Below are positions 1-10,697 of a DNA stretch of 64,000 nucleotides, in pieces. The stretch is taken from the NCBI GenBank assembly GCA_951640195.1, contig OX621168.1:496001-560000 (forward strand), given 5' to 3'. Within the stretch, counting starts at the first letter, position 1; each line of letters opens with the position of its first letter. The notes beneath the pieces are model-generated. The model was not told the DNA's origin. It saw nothing but the letters and a program-made list of their open reading frames with translations, and made no database searches. Source of the stretch: Porpolomopsis calyptriformis. Its lineage: Eukaryota; Basidiomycota; Agaricomycetes; Agaricales; Hygrophoraceae. The position numbers were made by a program, and so were the translations under genes.

Positions 1-1
1 G

Positions 2-118
2 ATTCCACCACCAACCAACTGTCGCTTCTGTGGCAAGTTGCATTGGATGGTCGATTGTCCAAGTGCTATTCAGAGGCCATGGTCGGCTCGACCAACCATT
101 GTTCATCCCGAGACGTAG
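2..118 (+). CDS. C-terminal end of a zinc-knuckle protein (partial)
   Basis: A short open frame runs in from the window edge and stops at 116-118. It contains CRFCGKLHWMVDCP, which resembles a CCHC zinc knuckle, but the spacing is C-X2-C-X3-H-X4-C, one residue short of the canonical C-X2-C-X4-H-X4-C. About 20 residues follow before the stop. Such a lone C-terminal knuckle occurs in gag-like or nucleic-acid-binding proteins. Only about 38 codons are visible, so neither family nor function can be assigned, and a chance open frame is not excluded. Confidence 0.3.
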   Translation: MPPPTNCRFCGKLHWMVDCPSAIQRPWSARPTIVHPET

Positions 119-407
119 CTCACGGGTACCTGGTAATGGGAAACACCATACCGCTGGATGTGGAAGGGAAAAATCTGATTTGCAGTTCACGTTGACAGTA
201 GAGTTGTGGAGCAATCAAATGTGCCTACGCGAGCTATATGCTGCGACTATACTTTATGCACTCCAACATCGTTCGTTTCCTGGCAGAAGGTATAAGGCCG
301 ACGGCTTGAACAACTCATGGAAATCTAAGAGACAGTTCCATTCCTCGTTTGAGATGTATTAATCGTCCCACAAGCGGAGACAGTCTTTTAAACGACCTGA
401 TCAACAA

Positions 408-1502
408 TCAAAAAATGACAACCTTCTTGGCGGCCTTGGGAGCGAGTGACTTGGCCACGGCAGAATGCATCTCAGCCTTGACACTAAGGGAATGTTTCAC
501 TTTTCCCGCATCCATTTCGTCCTTCTCAACCTGGACTTTTCTGCGGTTGAGCGTGTGGAAGTCATCCTCGTCGGCACCACCATTGAAATCCGAACTGAAC
601 ATCACCGGTTTGCTCGTAGACGCTGCCACCCGATGTGGTGTGAGGACACTCATTTCTCTCGACAAGGATTGCGGCTCACCGTCTCTTCGCAGTCCACAAT
701 TCTTGGCCAGATGTGTCGTATCTCCGCATAGCTTACAGCAGCCCCCATTTGGATAAATCCCTTTGTCCCTATTCTGTGGGCATGATGACGCCAAATGACC
801 CTTGCCCGAGCAAACAAAGCAGTACGCAAAAGGCAGGGGGTTCGATTCGTCGACGGGCTTTTTACATCGCGCGAGGGTATGCCTCGTCGAACTGCATCTG
901 TATGTACATTGCAAATAAGGAATGACCAGGGGGTGGAAAAACATGCGCACCGATAACAAAGTCCAACTACCTTTCTGTGCGAATCATTGCGATTGTCATT
1001 GCCGACATTACCCTCGGCGATGGGACAATCTACCGCCCTATGACCCTTCTCACGACACGCAAAGCAAGTGGTCTCGGCCTGCCGCTCTGTTTTCCTTTTT
1101 TCCCGTCGGGCCTCAGACCGAGCAGTTCGACCAGGGATGACTGCAGTAAGATAAGTTGACTTGAATGCAACAGTGACTCAAAATGAGGGAAGCACCATTC
1201 GTGCGCCGTGACGACCTTCTCTCTTTAACGTTTTTTTTCGCTTTAAGCGAGCATTTATCACCCGCCTCCTTGTTCTCTTCCACGTTAGCACCGCGTGAAC
1301 TCTCTTCCTTCACGTCGCCCGGAGGACGATTTGTGTTCCCCAACTTTGCTCTCTTCCGTGCTTTCTTCGATGGTGCAGCGATAGTATTTGATTCATGAGC
1401 TGGCGTGGAATGTGGCCCTGCTGCGCTGTCAGGTTTCGCATCTTCATGAAAACCAGCCTCGACATAGGTTCGTTTGCGGCCAAAGTTGGTGATTCTGGTC
1501 AT
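408..1502 (-). CDS. ZCCHC9-like zinc-knuckle protein, four CCHC motifs
   Basis: The protein begins MTRITNFGRKRTYVEAGF, followed by a basic, lysine-rich region and four CCHC knuckles with canonical spacing: CFACREKGHRAVDC, CYRCSSTRHTLARC, CFVCSGKGHLASSC and CKLCGDTTHLAKNC. The second knuckle is assembled across an intron (CYR joined to CSSTRH) near 905-955. An upstream intron near 1143-1180 is inferred from the frame change and is unusually short (about 37 nt). Four knuckles after a basic N-terminus is the layout of human ZCCHC9, a nucleolar RNA-binding protein; the fungal Air1/Air2 proteins of the TRAMP complex carry five. A role in nuclear RNA processing is inferred. The start codon lies only 54 bp downstream of the stop of the next gene on the same strand. 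Confidence 0.8.
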
Positions 1503-1556
1503 GACCACAGCTGTATAAATCATGTGACGTTTTATTCTAAGCAGTTCCACTTCCAC

Positions 1557-3178
1557 CTAGACCTTGTACCCCCCAGACATGAGAACGGTAAAAACACTCG
1601 TCGGATCATATTTATCTTTCATTTCCCGCAAGAAATCCCGGTTATCTTCCCCGTACCCTCCAAATACGTCTTGGGTATAATCTGCGTCGTTGAGGTAAAT
1701 GAAATCGTTTGCAAAGCCGTGAAGCCGGGCCCATGCCATATACGCATCCCCTGCAGCAATCTGGGCTGCCTCGATTCGCGCGTCGTCCGCCGCATTGGTC
1801 CAGGAGACACTTTGGCTAATCCACGAATACGGTGCGGAGCGCGATAATAAACCCATCACGTTCCCACCATTTTTCCTACCAGCGTAGATAAAAGATTTCG
1901 GGACGGGTTGGAACGTCAGCCAAATTTGGAGCCCCTCTACATCAGCGATTTTAGCGAACTCTGCTCGAAATATTTCGTCGACTTTGGAAATCGATTCTTT
2001 GCTTGCGATAATGCTCCTCGCATGCAAGGTATTTCTAAAAGAAAAGTGAGTCTTCTGGCAAATAAAGTTGAGAATTCCAACCTAGCAACTCCTTTTTTTG
2101 TACCCTCGCTGGTAACATTAACAACTTCTGCAAGGGTGTAGAAGCCAACGTCAACCTTCACTCCGCCAAAATCAAGGAAATCCTGGAACACTGCGGGCGT
2201 GCGATTGTGCGAAGGTGGGTCTGAATGAAAGTAAGTTCCGACGAAGAATTGAACTCCCATTGAGTAAATGGTGCCAAAAGTAGGAATTAAGCCAGCATTT
2301 TTGTCCAAAGATCCTTCGAGATGGAATTTGGCAGTTGCGTCCAAAGCTCGAGTTCTCGCCGCGTCATCCATCAGTATCGTCAATTGGTTTCCTCCCCAGG
2401 TTTTGCCCGTCGGATATGCGGATAGGTCAAAGCGCGTAACAAAGCCGAAATTAGACGAGCCGCCTTTAAGTGCCTTGAAAAGATCGGGATACTTTGAAGG
2501 GGTGGCATAAACGATGCGTCCGCTTGCCAATACGACCTGGACAAGTTATGATTTTAGGTTATAGATTATCCTTACGCGGGCGTACCTGCATGCCGAGAAC
2601 ATTGTCACAGCCAAATCCGTGTGCAGCTCCGAGATGAGACATTCCTCCCCCGAGAAGGAATCCAGAAACGCCGATACTTCCCACACGACCTCCAACAACA
2701 AGTCTGTCCTTGCTTGCGATCTCGTCATAGACCTCTGACCATAAAGCACCTGCCGAAACCTGCAATACCGAGTCACCTTCCGCCCACCTCATTTCTTTCA
2801 TTCTCTCGGTAGAAATAAGGATGCCGTTGTCAACATTATTAAACATCGGATTCGGCATATGGCCGCCGCTCTTGATAGCAAACGGTGTTTTGAAGTGCTC
2901 GAGTGTTTTGAGGGCGACTCTGTTGATTTATGCTCGATTTAATGCAATCGCTCAGGGTGCGGGCATACGCACGATACATGGGAAGCTTTTTTGGGGTAAA
3001 ATATGCAATTTGGTTTCAAAATGCATCCCTGATTCCAATACTCGCTGTTTGTCTCGTTGTACGTCTCAGTACCTGGATTTGAGACAAGATGGGGAAATAT
3101 CGTCGACAAAGCGCGACATGGCTCGGGTACGGCCACGGTAGATGAGATGCTGGCAAGCAACAGAAGGACTGAGAACAT
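1557..3178 (-). CDS. Secreted FAD-linked oxidase (berberine-bridge-enzyme/PCMH type)
   Basis: The start [20 protein letters not shown] is a signal peptide. The FAD-binding PCMH domain follows: the motif IKSGGH holds the histidine that in this family carries covalent FAD, then [14 protein letters not shown] and [10 protein letters not shown]. The substrate-binding half includes [12 protein letters not shown]. The C-terminus, with [18 protein letters not shown], is the BBE motif. Exons are separated by short introns; one donor follows PKKASHVS and rejoins at [10 protein letters not shown], and others lie near 2531-2590 and 2030-2100. The site where bicovalent members have a second flavin-linking cysteine reads GGRVGS, so single histidine linkage is predicted. 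The substrate is unknown; relatives oxidise carbohydrates or secondary metabolites. It is divergent from TAF12 with about 118 bp between start codons. Confidence 0.88.
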
Positions 3179-3296
3179 ATTGGCAAAGAAGTTAACGAAC
3201 CATTTACCTTGTAATATCGCGAATCAAATTCTCAGCCACAGCACGTGATTCAACGGCGCCCTCAGCTCGCTAACCAGAAATTGACGCCGTGAAACG

Positions 3297-4590
3297 ATGG
3301 CTAACAGTAATTCTCCCTCAACGAATCAGGTCGCAATCCCGCCAGCGGCATCAAGTAATATTATCACTGCTCTTGGTCATGTCTTCAAAGTACAGACAGG
3401 AGATTCCATGTCCAGCGAGCGCATCGCGCAAATGCTCGTCGCGAACATGCCTCAATTGGGTGAACTCGCCAAGCAAGGCAAACTTAATCACCAACAAATC
3501 ATGCAGGTGCGGTCTCTCTGGCCGAATCCTACAAGTGTCGAACGTGATTGACATATGTGTAGCTCAAGGAATTTGCAGAGAAACATAAACCCGCCACCTC
3601 TGGCTCGCCAGCCAACACCACTCCTACCCCTGCTCCACCGAATGCTACGCCCAGCCCGTCCAAGGTATATGTCTTCTTTGCTTTCCCGCTTAGTTTCCTC
3701 ACCGCTATCAGCCAGCCACCGCTCCCCCCGCCGCTGCACCCGCCGCACAGCCCCCACCAGCAAGTGCACCGACCCATTCCGCATTTAAAAGCGGCTCCCC
3801 CACACCCGTCCTAAGTTCCAACCCCGGGGACGGTTACCCCATCAGCCAAACGCTGAATACAACTAACCCTGGTCCCGTGGCGTGGCAAGGCGCACAGCAG
3901 GGGCGACCTACTCTCACGGGTGGCATTGCTGGAGGGAGGGTGTCTGGTGAGTACTCTACACGAAATTATTCTCGTCTCACTCACTTGCTCGTTCCCCCCC
4001 AGGAACACCTGCTCAGATCGCTCGAGGGTTGGATGATGTCAATTCATTGAATTTGGATGACAATCGATCTCGGAGAAAGAATACACCAGGAGACCAGAGT
4101 ATGAGGAGGTCAATACAGGATTTAGTGGCAAGTGTCGACCCTAATGTCAAGATCGAGCCGGAAGTGGAGGATGTAAGCGCCTGCAATTTATTGATGACAA
4201 AGGGCTCAATGGCATCTTTGGGTAGTTGCTGCTCAACGTTGCGGATGAGTTCATCGACTCCGTGACAAACTTTGGCTGCCGTTTAGCAAAACATCGAGGT
4301 GGTGATACATTGGAAGTGCGCGATCTGCAGCTACATCTTGGTGAGTCCTTGGGAGTTATTGTCGTGCTTATTCCAAAGCCAATCGCACCTGTGCAGAACG
4401 AAACCACAATATCCGAATACCTGGCTTCGCGTCAGACGAGACTCGACTTTCTCTTTCTCAAACTTCAATAGCTCCGGCGGTTCCTGCTACTACTACAACT
4501 AAGAAATACACACAAGGCACTCATATGACTCTAAGGAGCCATCGTCTCGCCCAAGTGCAGCAGGCAAAAAGAGAGGGAAAATTGATTTAA
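3297..4590 (+). CDS. TAF12: TFIID subunit TAF12 (histone-fold)
   Basis: TAF12 is a histone-fold subunit of TFIID and SAGA that pairs with TAF4/Ada1. Reading across five short introns gives an N-terminal segment (MANSNSPSTNQVAIPP), a Pro/Ala/Ser-rich linker, then the diagnostic region RRSIQDLVASVDPNVKIEPE, LLLNVADEFIDSVTNFGCRLA and KHRGGDTLEVRDLQLHLE joined to RNHNIRIPGFASDE. The last two are joined across an intron whose acceptor lies just before the CGA of R. Other introns start at 3507 (GTGCGG) and after VSG. The tail ends QQAKREGKLI with TAA at 4588-4590. It converges with the peptidyl-tRNA hydrolase gene. The family call is secure; linker length is variable in fungi. Confidence 0.92.
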
Positions 4591-5033
4591 ATACTTGTTC
4601 ATTTATTTACTCCGCATTGACCGCTCTGAAATGGCATTGTATCATTAATTAATCCTCTGTTTGGTTATACAGCATTGGCATACAGTATAAGATGATCTCT
4701 CCTTATAATCGAACCCTACGCCCCTGAGTATCTATCGTGTCGATTCTCAGAAGTCTACGATCTGCGCGGCAAGTTCCATTGTCTCTAGCATCTAGGTCGC
4801 AATTTGACGGTCGAAGCAGCTCCCAAAGAAGTGGTTAAATCGTCCTTGGACATGAGACGTACATGAGCAATGTTCTGACAAGTCCGTTGGAAAGACTTAC
4901 CTTAACGAAGGAGTTGGGGCTTGTCCCATTGTACTGTGTAATGGAAATAATAGACGACACCTTACAACTGGAATCAAACATCAAGTAACGCCCCCTTGTT
5001 AAGGGATAAATGAGGTACATACCATTCGGAACC
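4591..5033. other. Convergent intergenic region (3' flanks)
   Basis: This 443-bp stretch separates the stop codons of TAF12 and the hydrolase gene. It is AT-rich and holds no convincing coding frame. A possible splice donor (GTAAGG, minus strand) directly at the hydrolase stop could extend that gene into the 4835-5020 minus frame, but the family's usual length is already reached. Confidence 0.5.
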
Positions 5034-5702
5034 TTACCCTGGCGACTGGACCGCGACTCTCGATATCTCTTGTAGGATCAAGTCAAGGCCATCGCCATGT
5101 TCACCCCAAAACTGGCGTTCATGAGAAGGAAGCTTACGCAGCACATACTCAGCTGCATCCACCTCTGGCTCTCGTCCGATACCAACACGAAACCGATAAA
5201 ACTCAGGTTCGCCTCCGAGAGCAGAAATCACGCTTTTGACACCATTGTGGCCGTTAGGGGAGCCTCCGAATTTCACCGAAAGTGTGTTGCTCCTGTGACT
5301 CAAAGAGTCCTGGATGATGATCATCGAGCGGGGTGATTTCACTGTCTTGCGGAGTGTGGTGGCGATCGAGGGGCCTGAAATGTTCATGGGGGACCCTGCA
5401 AAAAAAGCTGTCGCGTTAATTTGGAAGTAGAAAAAAAAAGAATGCGTACGGGATTTGAAGAGAGTCAAGGACACATCCGTTTCTCCAACGAGCACATTTC
5501 TTTGACCAAGGTAGCCGCCAAATGCTGCTGCCATTCGGATACCCAACCTCGACGCGAGAGAATCAACAATCAGATGGCCAACACTGGATATTCCGAGTGA
5601 AAAAAAAAAGGTGTGAATGTCGAACGCTTCAAGTTACCTGTGTCTGGTCGTAGGAAGCGGTAGATTGCCCAGACCGACGACGAGGAATTGGGGAATGGCC
5701 AT
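5034..5702 (-). CDS. PTH1: Peptidyl-tRNA hydrolase (Pth1 family)
   Basis: The enzyme cleaves the ester bond of peptidyl-tRNA released from stalled ribosomes, in cytosol or mitochondria. Three exons give about 190 residues, the normal length. The start MAIPQFLVVGLGN carries the catalytic-site asparagine; LPTTRHS holds the catalytic histidine; after an intron, VGHLIVDSLASRLG follows. A second intron rejoins at GSPMNISG, the conserved MN-SG asparagine. IIIQDS has the conserved aspartate and FGGSPNGHNGVKS the GHNG signature. All expected active-site residues are present. Its start codon faces the F-box gene start with only 27 bp between them. Confidence 0.93.
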
Positions 5703-5729
5703 ATAGAGATCAACTCCGCCTCCCATGAT

Positions 5730-6952
5730 ATGAGAGTTCCAGCTGAACTCACGGATCGCATTATTGACTTTCTACACCAGGACTATAGCGCACTTGCAGT
5801 ATGTTCATTGGTTTGCAAGACCTGGCTCCCCTCCAGCCGATACCATGCCTTCGAATCAATATTCATTTCATTTGACAATGTGTCTGGTTTTATCGACCTA
5901 CTCGAAGCGCCCGCATCTACTATCGCCAAGTATGCTTCCACTCTCCACATTGCAAACCACTGCAGCGAGATATCCATGTTTCTCAAGCTGATGCCATACT
6001 TGGACGGACCGTTGAAGGTCACCTCGCTCGAATTCAGCGACTCGCCGTGTGGAGCCATTCAGGTTGGAAAGCAACACGATGATAATGGCAGTCTTTCCAG
6101 GAGTTTCGCGCGAATCACTCATCTGTATCTAGATTTTGAGTTCGAGCGTTTCCACCAATTCTTCGACACCATCGCCTCTTTCCCCTCGTTGGAGACCTTG
6201 ATTGTCCATTTCAGCTACGAATTGGAGGATGATGATACAAATCACCTCGTCCCCTTCTATTTTCCACCACATCTCCGCACCATTCGCTTCGTCCTTGACC
6301 AGCGCTACCCTACGCTACCTTGGCTTATCCCAATCGCTCGGTTTCCTCCCATTGGCAAACTCGAATTAACTCGAATCTCCGAGGAAGAGCTGTATTGCAT
6401 TCAGCATTTGCTACGGTCGTTTGGGCCTTCCATTCACACCCTCCTTCTCAACTTTGATATCCCTGACATGGGTATGTACTTGCCTACTTGATTTATAATA
6501 AGTTTTCATTTTCGAGTCCAGGGAAGATCGCTAGCTCCATTGATTTGACGCTGAATACACATCTTCGCTCGCTTTGTATCTCGGGAATCCCGATTGCATC
6601 AAAGGACAGGGCAGAAGAACGCAGGTGCTTGGCTGATGTTTTATCCCAAGTGACCTCTTTCCATCTGAGCCGACTCGACCTAGTCATAGCAAATTATGAT
6701 AAGCCTGTGGATCGTCCCGACAAACACTGCGTGGACTGGAATCGGTTGAGCCAAGTCTTAGAGCGACCTCGGTTTGCTCAGTTGGAGAGCGTACATATCA
6801 TTTTACCCCAAAGAATGCCTTATCGCACCCAAATTCAGCTTCATAGTCGGATGCCGAGTGTGGCTAATCGTGGCATTCTAAAGGTCTCGTATTATTATGA
6901 GTTCTCCTACTCAAATTTTTGCACCCTTTATTATCCGCCAGTGCTTTTGTAA
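5730..6952 (+). CDS. F-box protein
   Basis: The start MRVPAELTDRIIDFLHQDY leads straight into an F-box (about residues 3-45: ALAVCSLVCKTWLPSSRYHAF), which would bind Skp1 in an SCF ubiquitin ligase. The rest is a fungal-type leucine-rich, LRR-like scaffold (for example LVIHFSYELEDD, LTRISEEELYCIQHLLRS). An intron near 6470-6520 joins FDIPDM to GKIASS. The 3' end is uncertain: reading through gives a stop at about 6952, while splicing out 58 nt (GTCTCG...CCGCCAG) would extend it to about 7017. The frame upstream of 5730 has no ATG, which decides the start. The substrate is unknown. It is not closely related to the F-box array at 51-64 kb. Confidence 0.8.
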
Positions 6953-7315
6953 AGGCATGCCTGACTTCAAAATATATTTCATGTTGTTCAGTGCCAAGCT
7001 CATTTACCATTAACGCTCTTCACGGGCTATTGGGGAATCTGCTGCAGTTTTTTTTTCAACCTCATTCTTTGGTGTGGTTGGATTATATTGTGGGGTCGCT
7101 TGCGGGTGATGTGCATTTTATATACGCCGATACATAAGGGCCTTGTGTCCCTAAGTTGGACAGTTTCGGGGGCGAAAGGATCCCATTCGTGTGATCCGCT
7201 GCGACTTTGCTTGAAGCGTTTTCTATTATAATGAACCAAACGACTGATGATTGATAGAGTACGGCGTATAGTAAAACCCTGTAGATACCATAATATGTAC
7301 AGAAAACGGATACGG
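6953..7315. other. Convergent intergenic region
   Basis: AT-rich 3' flanks of the F-box gene (+) and the Smr-domain gene (-). I see no gene here beyond the possible extra terminal exon of the F-box gene up to about 7017. Confidence 0.4.
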
Positions 7316-10098
7316 TCAAGACATATGGTCATCGCTCTGAGTGAGGTTTGGAATGGATATTATCAGCATATTGTTGTCCTTCGGTCCATCCCTGAATTGA
7401 ATATGGTACCTGTTGCTTGTCAGTCAATCAATTGCAGGAGTTTTATTGAGATACTGACTCATTCAACAATGTGATGATAGCGTTTTTCACGCACATCGTC
7501 TCCGCCACTTTCTTCTTCCCCTGTGTTGTTTTGACGCGAAGCTCTGCGCCACCTGGCTGTCGTTGTTCCAATTGATCGATCACAGCGTCTTCGACTCTTC
7601 GAACTGCTTCAGAAGGCTGAAGTCCTTGAAGATCAATATTGTCATCAGAAGATTGATTTCGCGCTGTGATAGTTGTTTGTGGTTAGATGTTGCATTCCGA
7701 ACGACAACGATAACCTTTTACCACTATACGTCCTCCGCTCAGCTTTCCTGTTTAATCGCTGTCGCTCCTCCTCCAGTGTTTCCAATTGTCGTCTCTTCAG
7801 TAGGGCAAGTAGCCCGTTTTTCGCTTCCATAGCACCCTTTCGCTTGTCATCGATCTCCTTAATTTGCTTCTCCAGAGCTCCGGCGTCCTTCCTATACGAT
7901 GCTGCTTCATTGAGTTTTACCGAGGATTCTTCTGGAAGAACGCTTTCTGCCTGTGACGCATCTGAGCTGGTACTCATAAAACTCTCTCTTCCCTTTTTGT
8001 CTCCCGATTCAGCAGCAGCTTCTTGCTTGAGTTGCTCTGTCCGAGTTCGACGTTTACGGGGGGTTGCGGTGCCCGACTTTGGTTGTTCTGAGCCATCGGG
8101 CACTGCATCATTGGTGTTCGTATCACCTGTTAGAGCAGACTGGGTCGGAGCAGAACCCTGAGGGGCAGGTGAAGCTCTACTTTTGGAAGGAACGGGTGGA
8201 GGTGTGGTGCTATTGGCAGCGGCAGCGGTGGTATTCCCAATAGGTGTGGTGTCATCGCCAGCGGCGGCAGTGGTTTCCCCAGTAGGTGTGGAACTGTCTT
8301 GAACGTCTGAAGTAGATGTGGCTTGTCCGATAGTATCGGGCACGGTACTAGCGATCGTTTTTGTCGTACCCGGATGCGGGGATGCGTTGCTTTCCGCCGG
8401 TGGATCAATAGTATTGTCCAAGGCTGACGGAGAGCGTCCTTGAGCATCTCCTCCTGTGACATTGGTGCTATTGGTGGGTGGAACGGCAGTGTTGGTGTTA
8501 TTGCTGGTTGTTAGAGGAGGGTCCTGAGAGGGCTTGGTTGCGGAAAGACCAGGGGTAGATGTAACTGGCTGGGATGAATTAGTGGCGTTGGCAGGTGGAA
8601 CGGGGATCTGGGTGTCATCGTTGGAAGCCGGAAGGGGATCTCCGGACGAGCCAGTCGCAGACGTATTAGTTTCATTGGTGGGTGGAATGGTATTGGGGTT
8701 ATCGTTGGTTATTGCAAGGGGACCTCTGGAAGAGTTGGTTGCAGCCGTAACAGGCTGGGGTGGATTAGTGTTAGAGAATGCTGTTGCGGCTGCCGGTTGG
8801 GAAGCGGAAGTGTGATCGGAGTCATGTTGAACTGGCTGGATGGTACCACTAGAGACGTGTGGAGTATTGCAAGTATTACCACCAGTGGGTTGAGGCTGGG
8901 TGGTACCACTGGAGGGGCGTGTAGTATTACGGGCATCATCATCGGCGGGTTGAGGCTGGGCTGCCGGTGTAGTAGCGATATCGTTAATCTTGGTAACCAG
9001 GGGTACGCCTTGATCGGTCGGCGCTGTCCCGCCAGCTGCGACTTGAGGGGTATGACCAGCAAGGAGAGAATCACCAGTGGTCCCTACTAGAACATCGCCA
9101 GTATGCCCCTCGGAAGTTGTAACAGTAATGTCAGGTGGGGGATGACTGTCTACTTGCTCCTCTGTCTCTTTAATCTCATCCGGGATGATGGGTACATCGT
9201 CATGCGGCGGTTGTTCTTCATCGATAGCATGAACTTGGTCTTCCCAGTCAACAGTCGTTGGCGGAAGGTCGATCTTCTTTGCGGTTGGTGTTAGCTCCTC
9301 ATCTTCTGCATCTTCTTGAAGATCTTCCTCTTCGGGGATGTCTAGCGGATTGTCGGCGGATGGGTCAGTGTCTGACAAGGTATCTGTTTCGTTCGTTTCG
9401 GAATATGCATCGAGTTCCATATGAGTCACAAGGACGAATCCATCATCTGTCTCTGTCGGTGGATGACTGTTTAGTAGTAAACTATGGACATCGGAGTCGG
9501 ATTCCGATGGGGGGCGTGGTGAGGCGGAGTGAACGGAATGGGCGTCTGTGGTCTCTGAACGGTCATCTGGGAATGAGCCAGGTACTCGTCGAGATTGTCG
9601 GTGGGGAGTGACTGTGAGGGCAGAGGAGGAACTAGCATGGGAAGCGGTCTGTGTGGACGGCATGTCGTGCACCGACTCCTGGGATGGGGAATGGAAACGA
9701 ACACGAGATGGACCTATCGGTGGTTTGGTAAAGAAGGAGAGAGCGGGAATCCCAAGTAGGGCCATATCACGACGGAAACGACGGACGATATGTCGTAGAC
9801 CGACGTCATACCAAAACACTGGGGCGATATCGGAGAGCACGACACCTAGGCCTGTCCAGAGAATAACCAGTGCCATTCTAAACAGACTCTCCGTAAAAAG
9901 GAAGTCGACGAAAAGACGAACACCGAAACCGATGTAGGGATCGTTTGATTGCGGCATTTTGTCGAGGAAATGATAAAGAACGACACCTTCCCAGAGGCCG
10001 ACGAGGGAACCGCCGACTCGAAAGTCGTGGTGACTGACGACATCTAGGACGAGACGTACAGCAAGACCCAAACCGATTGCAAACAAGCTCTCCATCAT
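7316..10098 (-). CDS. Membrane-anchored DUF1771-Smr domain protein with degenerate Smr motifs
   Basis: The start MMESLFAIGLGLAVRL begins two or three hydrophobic segments within about 115 residues (one is LFRMALVILWTGLGVVLSDI). A basic stretch follows, then about 580 residues of Ser/Thr/Pro/Asn-rich disorder with an acidic patch. Near the C-terminus a helical segment (YRKDAGALEKQIKEIDDKRK onwards, ending KAERRTYTRN across an intron) matches DUF1771. It is followed by an Smr-like fold: IDLQGLQPSEAVRRVEDAVI, ELRVKTTQGKKK, VKNAIITLLNE, and after a further intron FRDGPKDNNMLIISI. Canonical Smr nucleases have D-x-H-G and a TGxGxHS motif; here these read DLQG and TTQGKKK, so both histidines are absent. 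The in-frame codon at 10137 is GTG, hence the ATG at 10098. Domain calls come from motifs only. Confidence 0.7.
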
Positions 10099-10697
10099 GA
10101 CCGAGGTCGAACTGGCATTCCTACGGTGTGAGGCCACGATGATCAGTGGTGGAGTTGATTACCAAAAAAGGATTCTTGTTTGTACATCAACAATTGACTC
10201 GTATCCGTTGCTACCTCCAAGTCGCAGTAGCAATCTGAAGTATTTCATCTGAACTAACATTTCTCGCTTTCAAAGGTTGTTCCCCGGGATTTGATTTTTA
10301 CGTCTCCCAACGCCGTGCAGGAGGTAATTATTTCAAGTCCCCACGTACACTTTTTCCTCGTGTTGCACGAGCCATGCCGAAGGTAAGTCATTCCACCATC
10401 CCTTATTCCAATTCGGTATCCAACCGAGCTCGGATCCAGACACGACCCAGCAGGACCTGCCCACGGGTCTCCATTTGGGTGATAACCTGATCCTTAGGCT
10501 CATGCCCTAATTTGGACGGTTATTGTTTACGGAGAACAATCGGACGCCGATACAATGGCTTGGACCTTCCTCTCAAAAAGGTTCAAAAACGTGCCCTTCA
10601 GTCTACCTTTTCCCTTCTTTCCACCTCCGTTCACGACATCCTACGACGACCTCTAGATTTCAACTCTCGTCGCCGGTCGACCAAGTCACCAACATTC
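10099..10697. promoter_or_regulatory. Divergent promoter region of the Smr gene and PRM1
   Basis: About 600 bp lie between the two start codons. A minus-to-plus switch must sit here. At 10374 there is ATGCCGAAG directly followed by a consensus donor GTAAGT; splicing to the CAGCAG acceptor near 10460 would give a 21-codon open frame (MPK joined to [18 protein letters not shown]). This may be a spliced upstream ORF or a tiny gene, but the evidence is only the splice consensus. Confidence 0.35.

Noticed and set aside
8130..9090. Overlapping frames on both strands over the Ser/Thr/Pro-rich linker of the Smr gene
   Set aside because: Repetitive low-complexity coding DNA keeps several frames open; only the minus-strand frame links the membrane and Smr ends.
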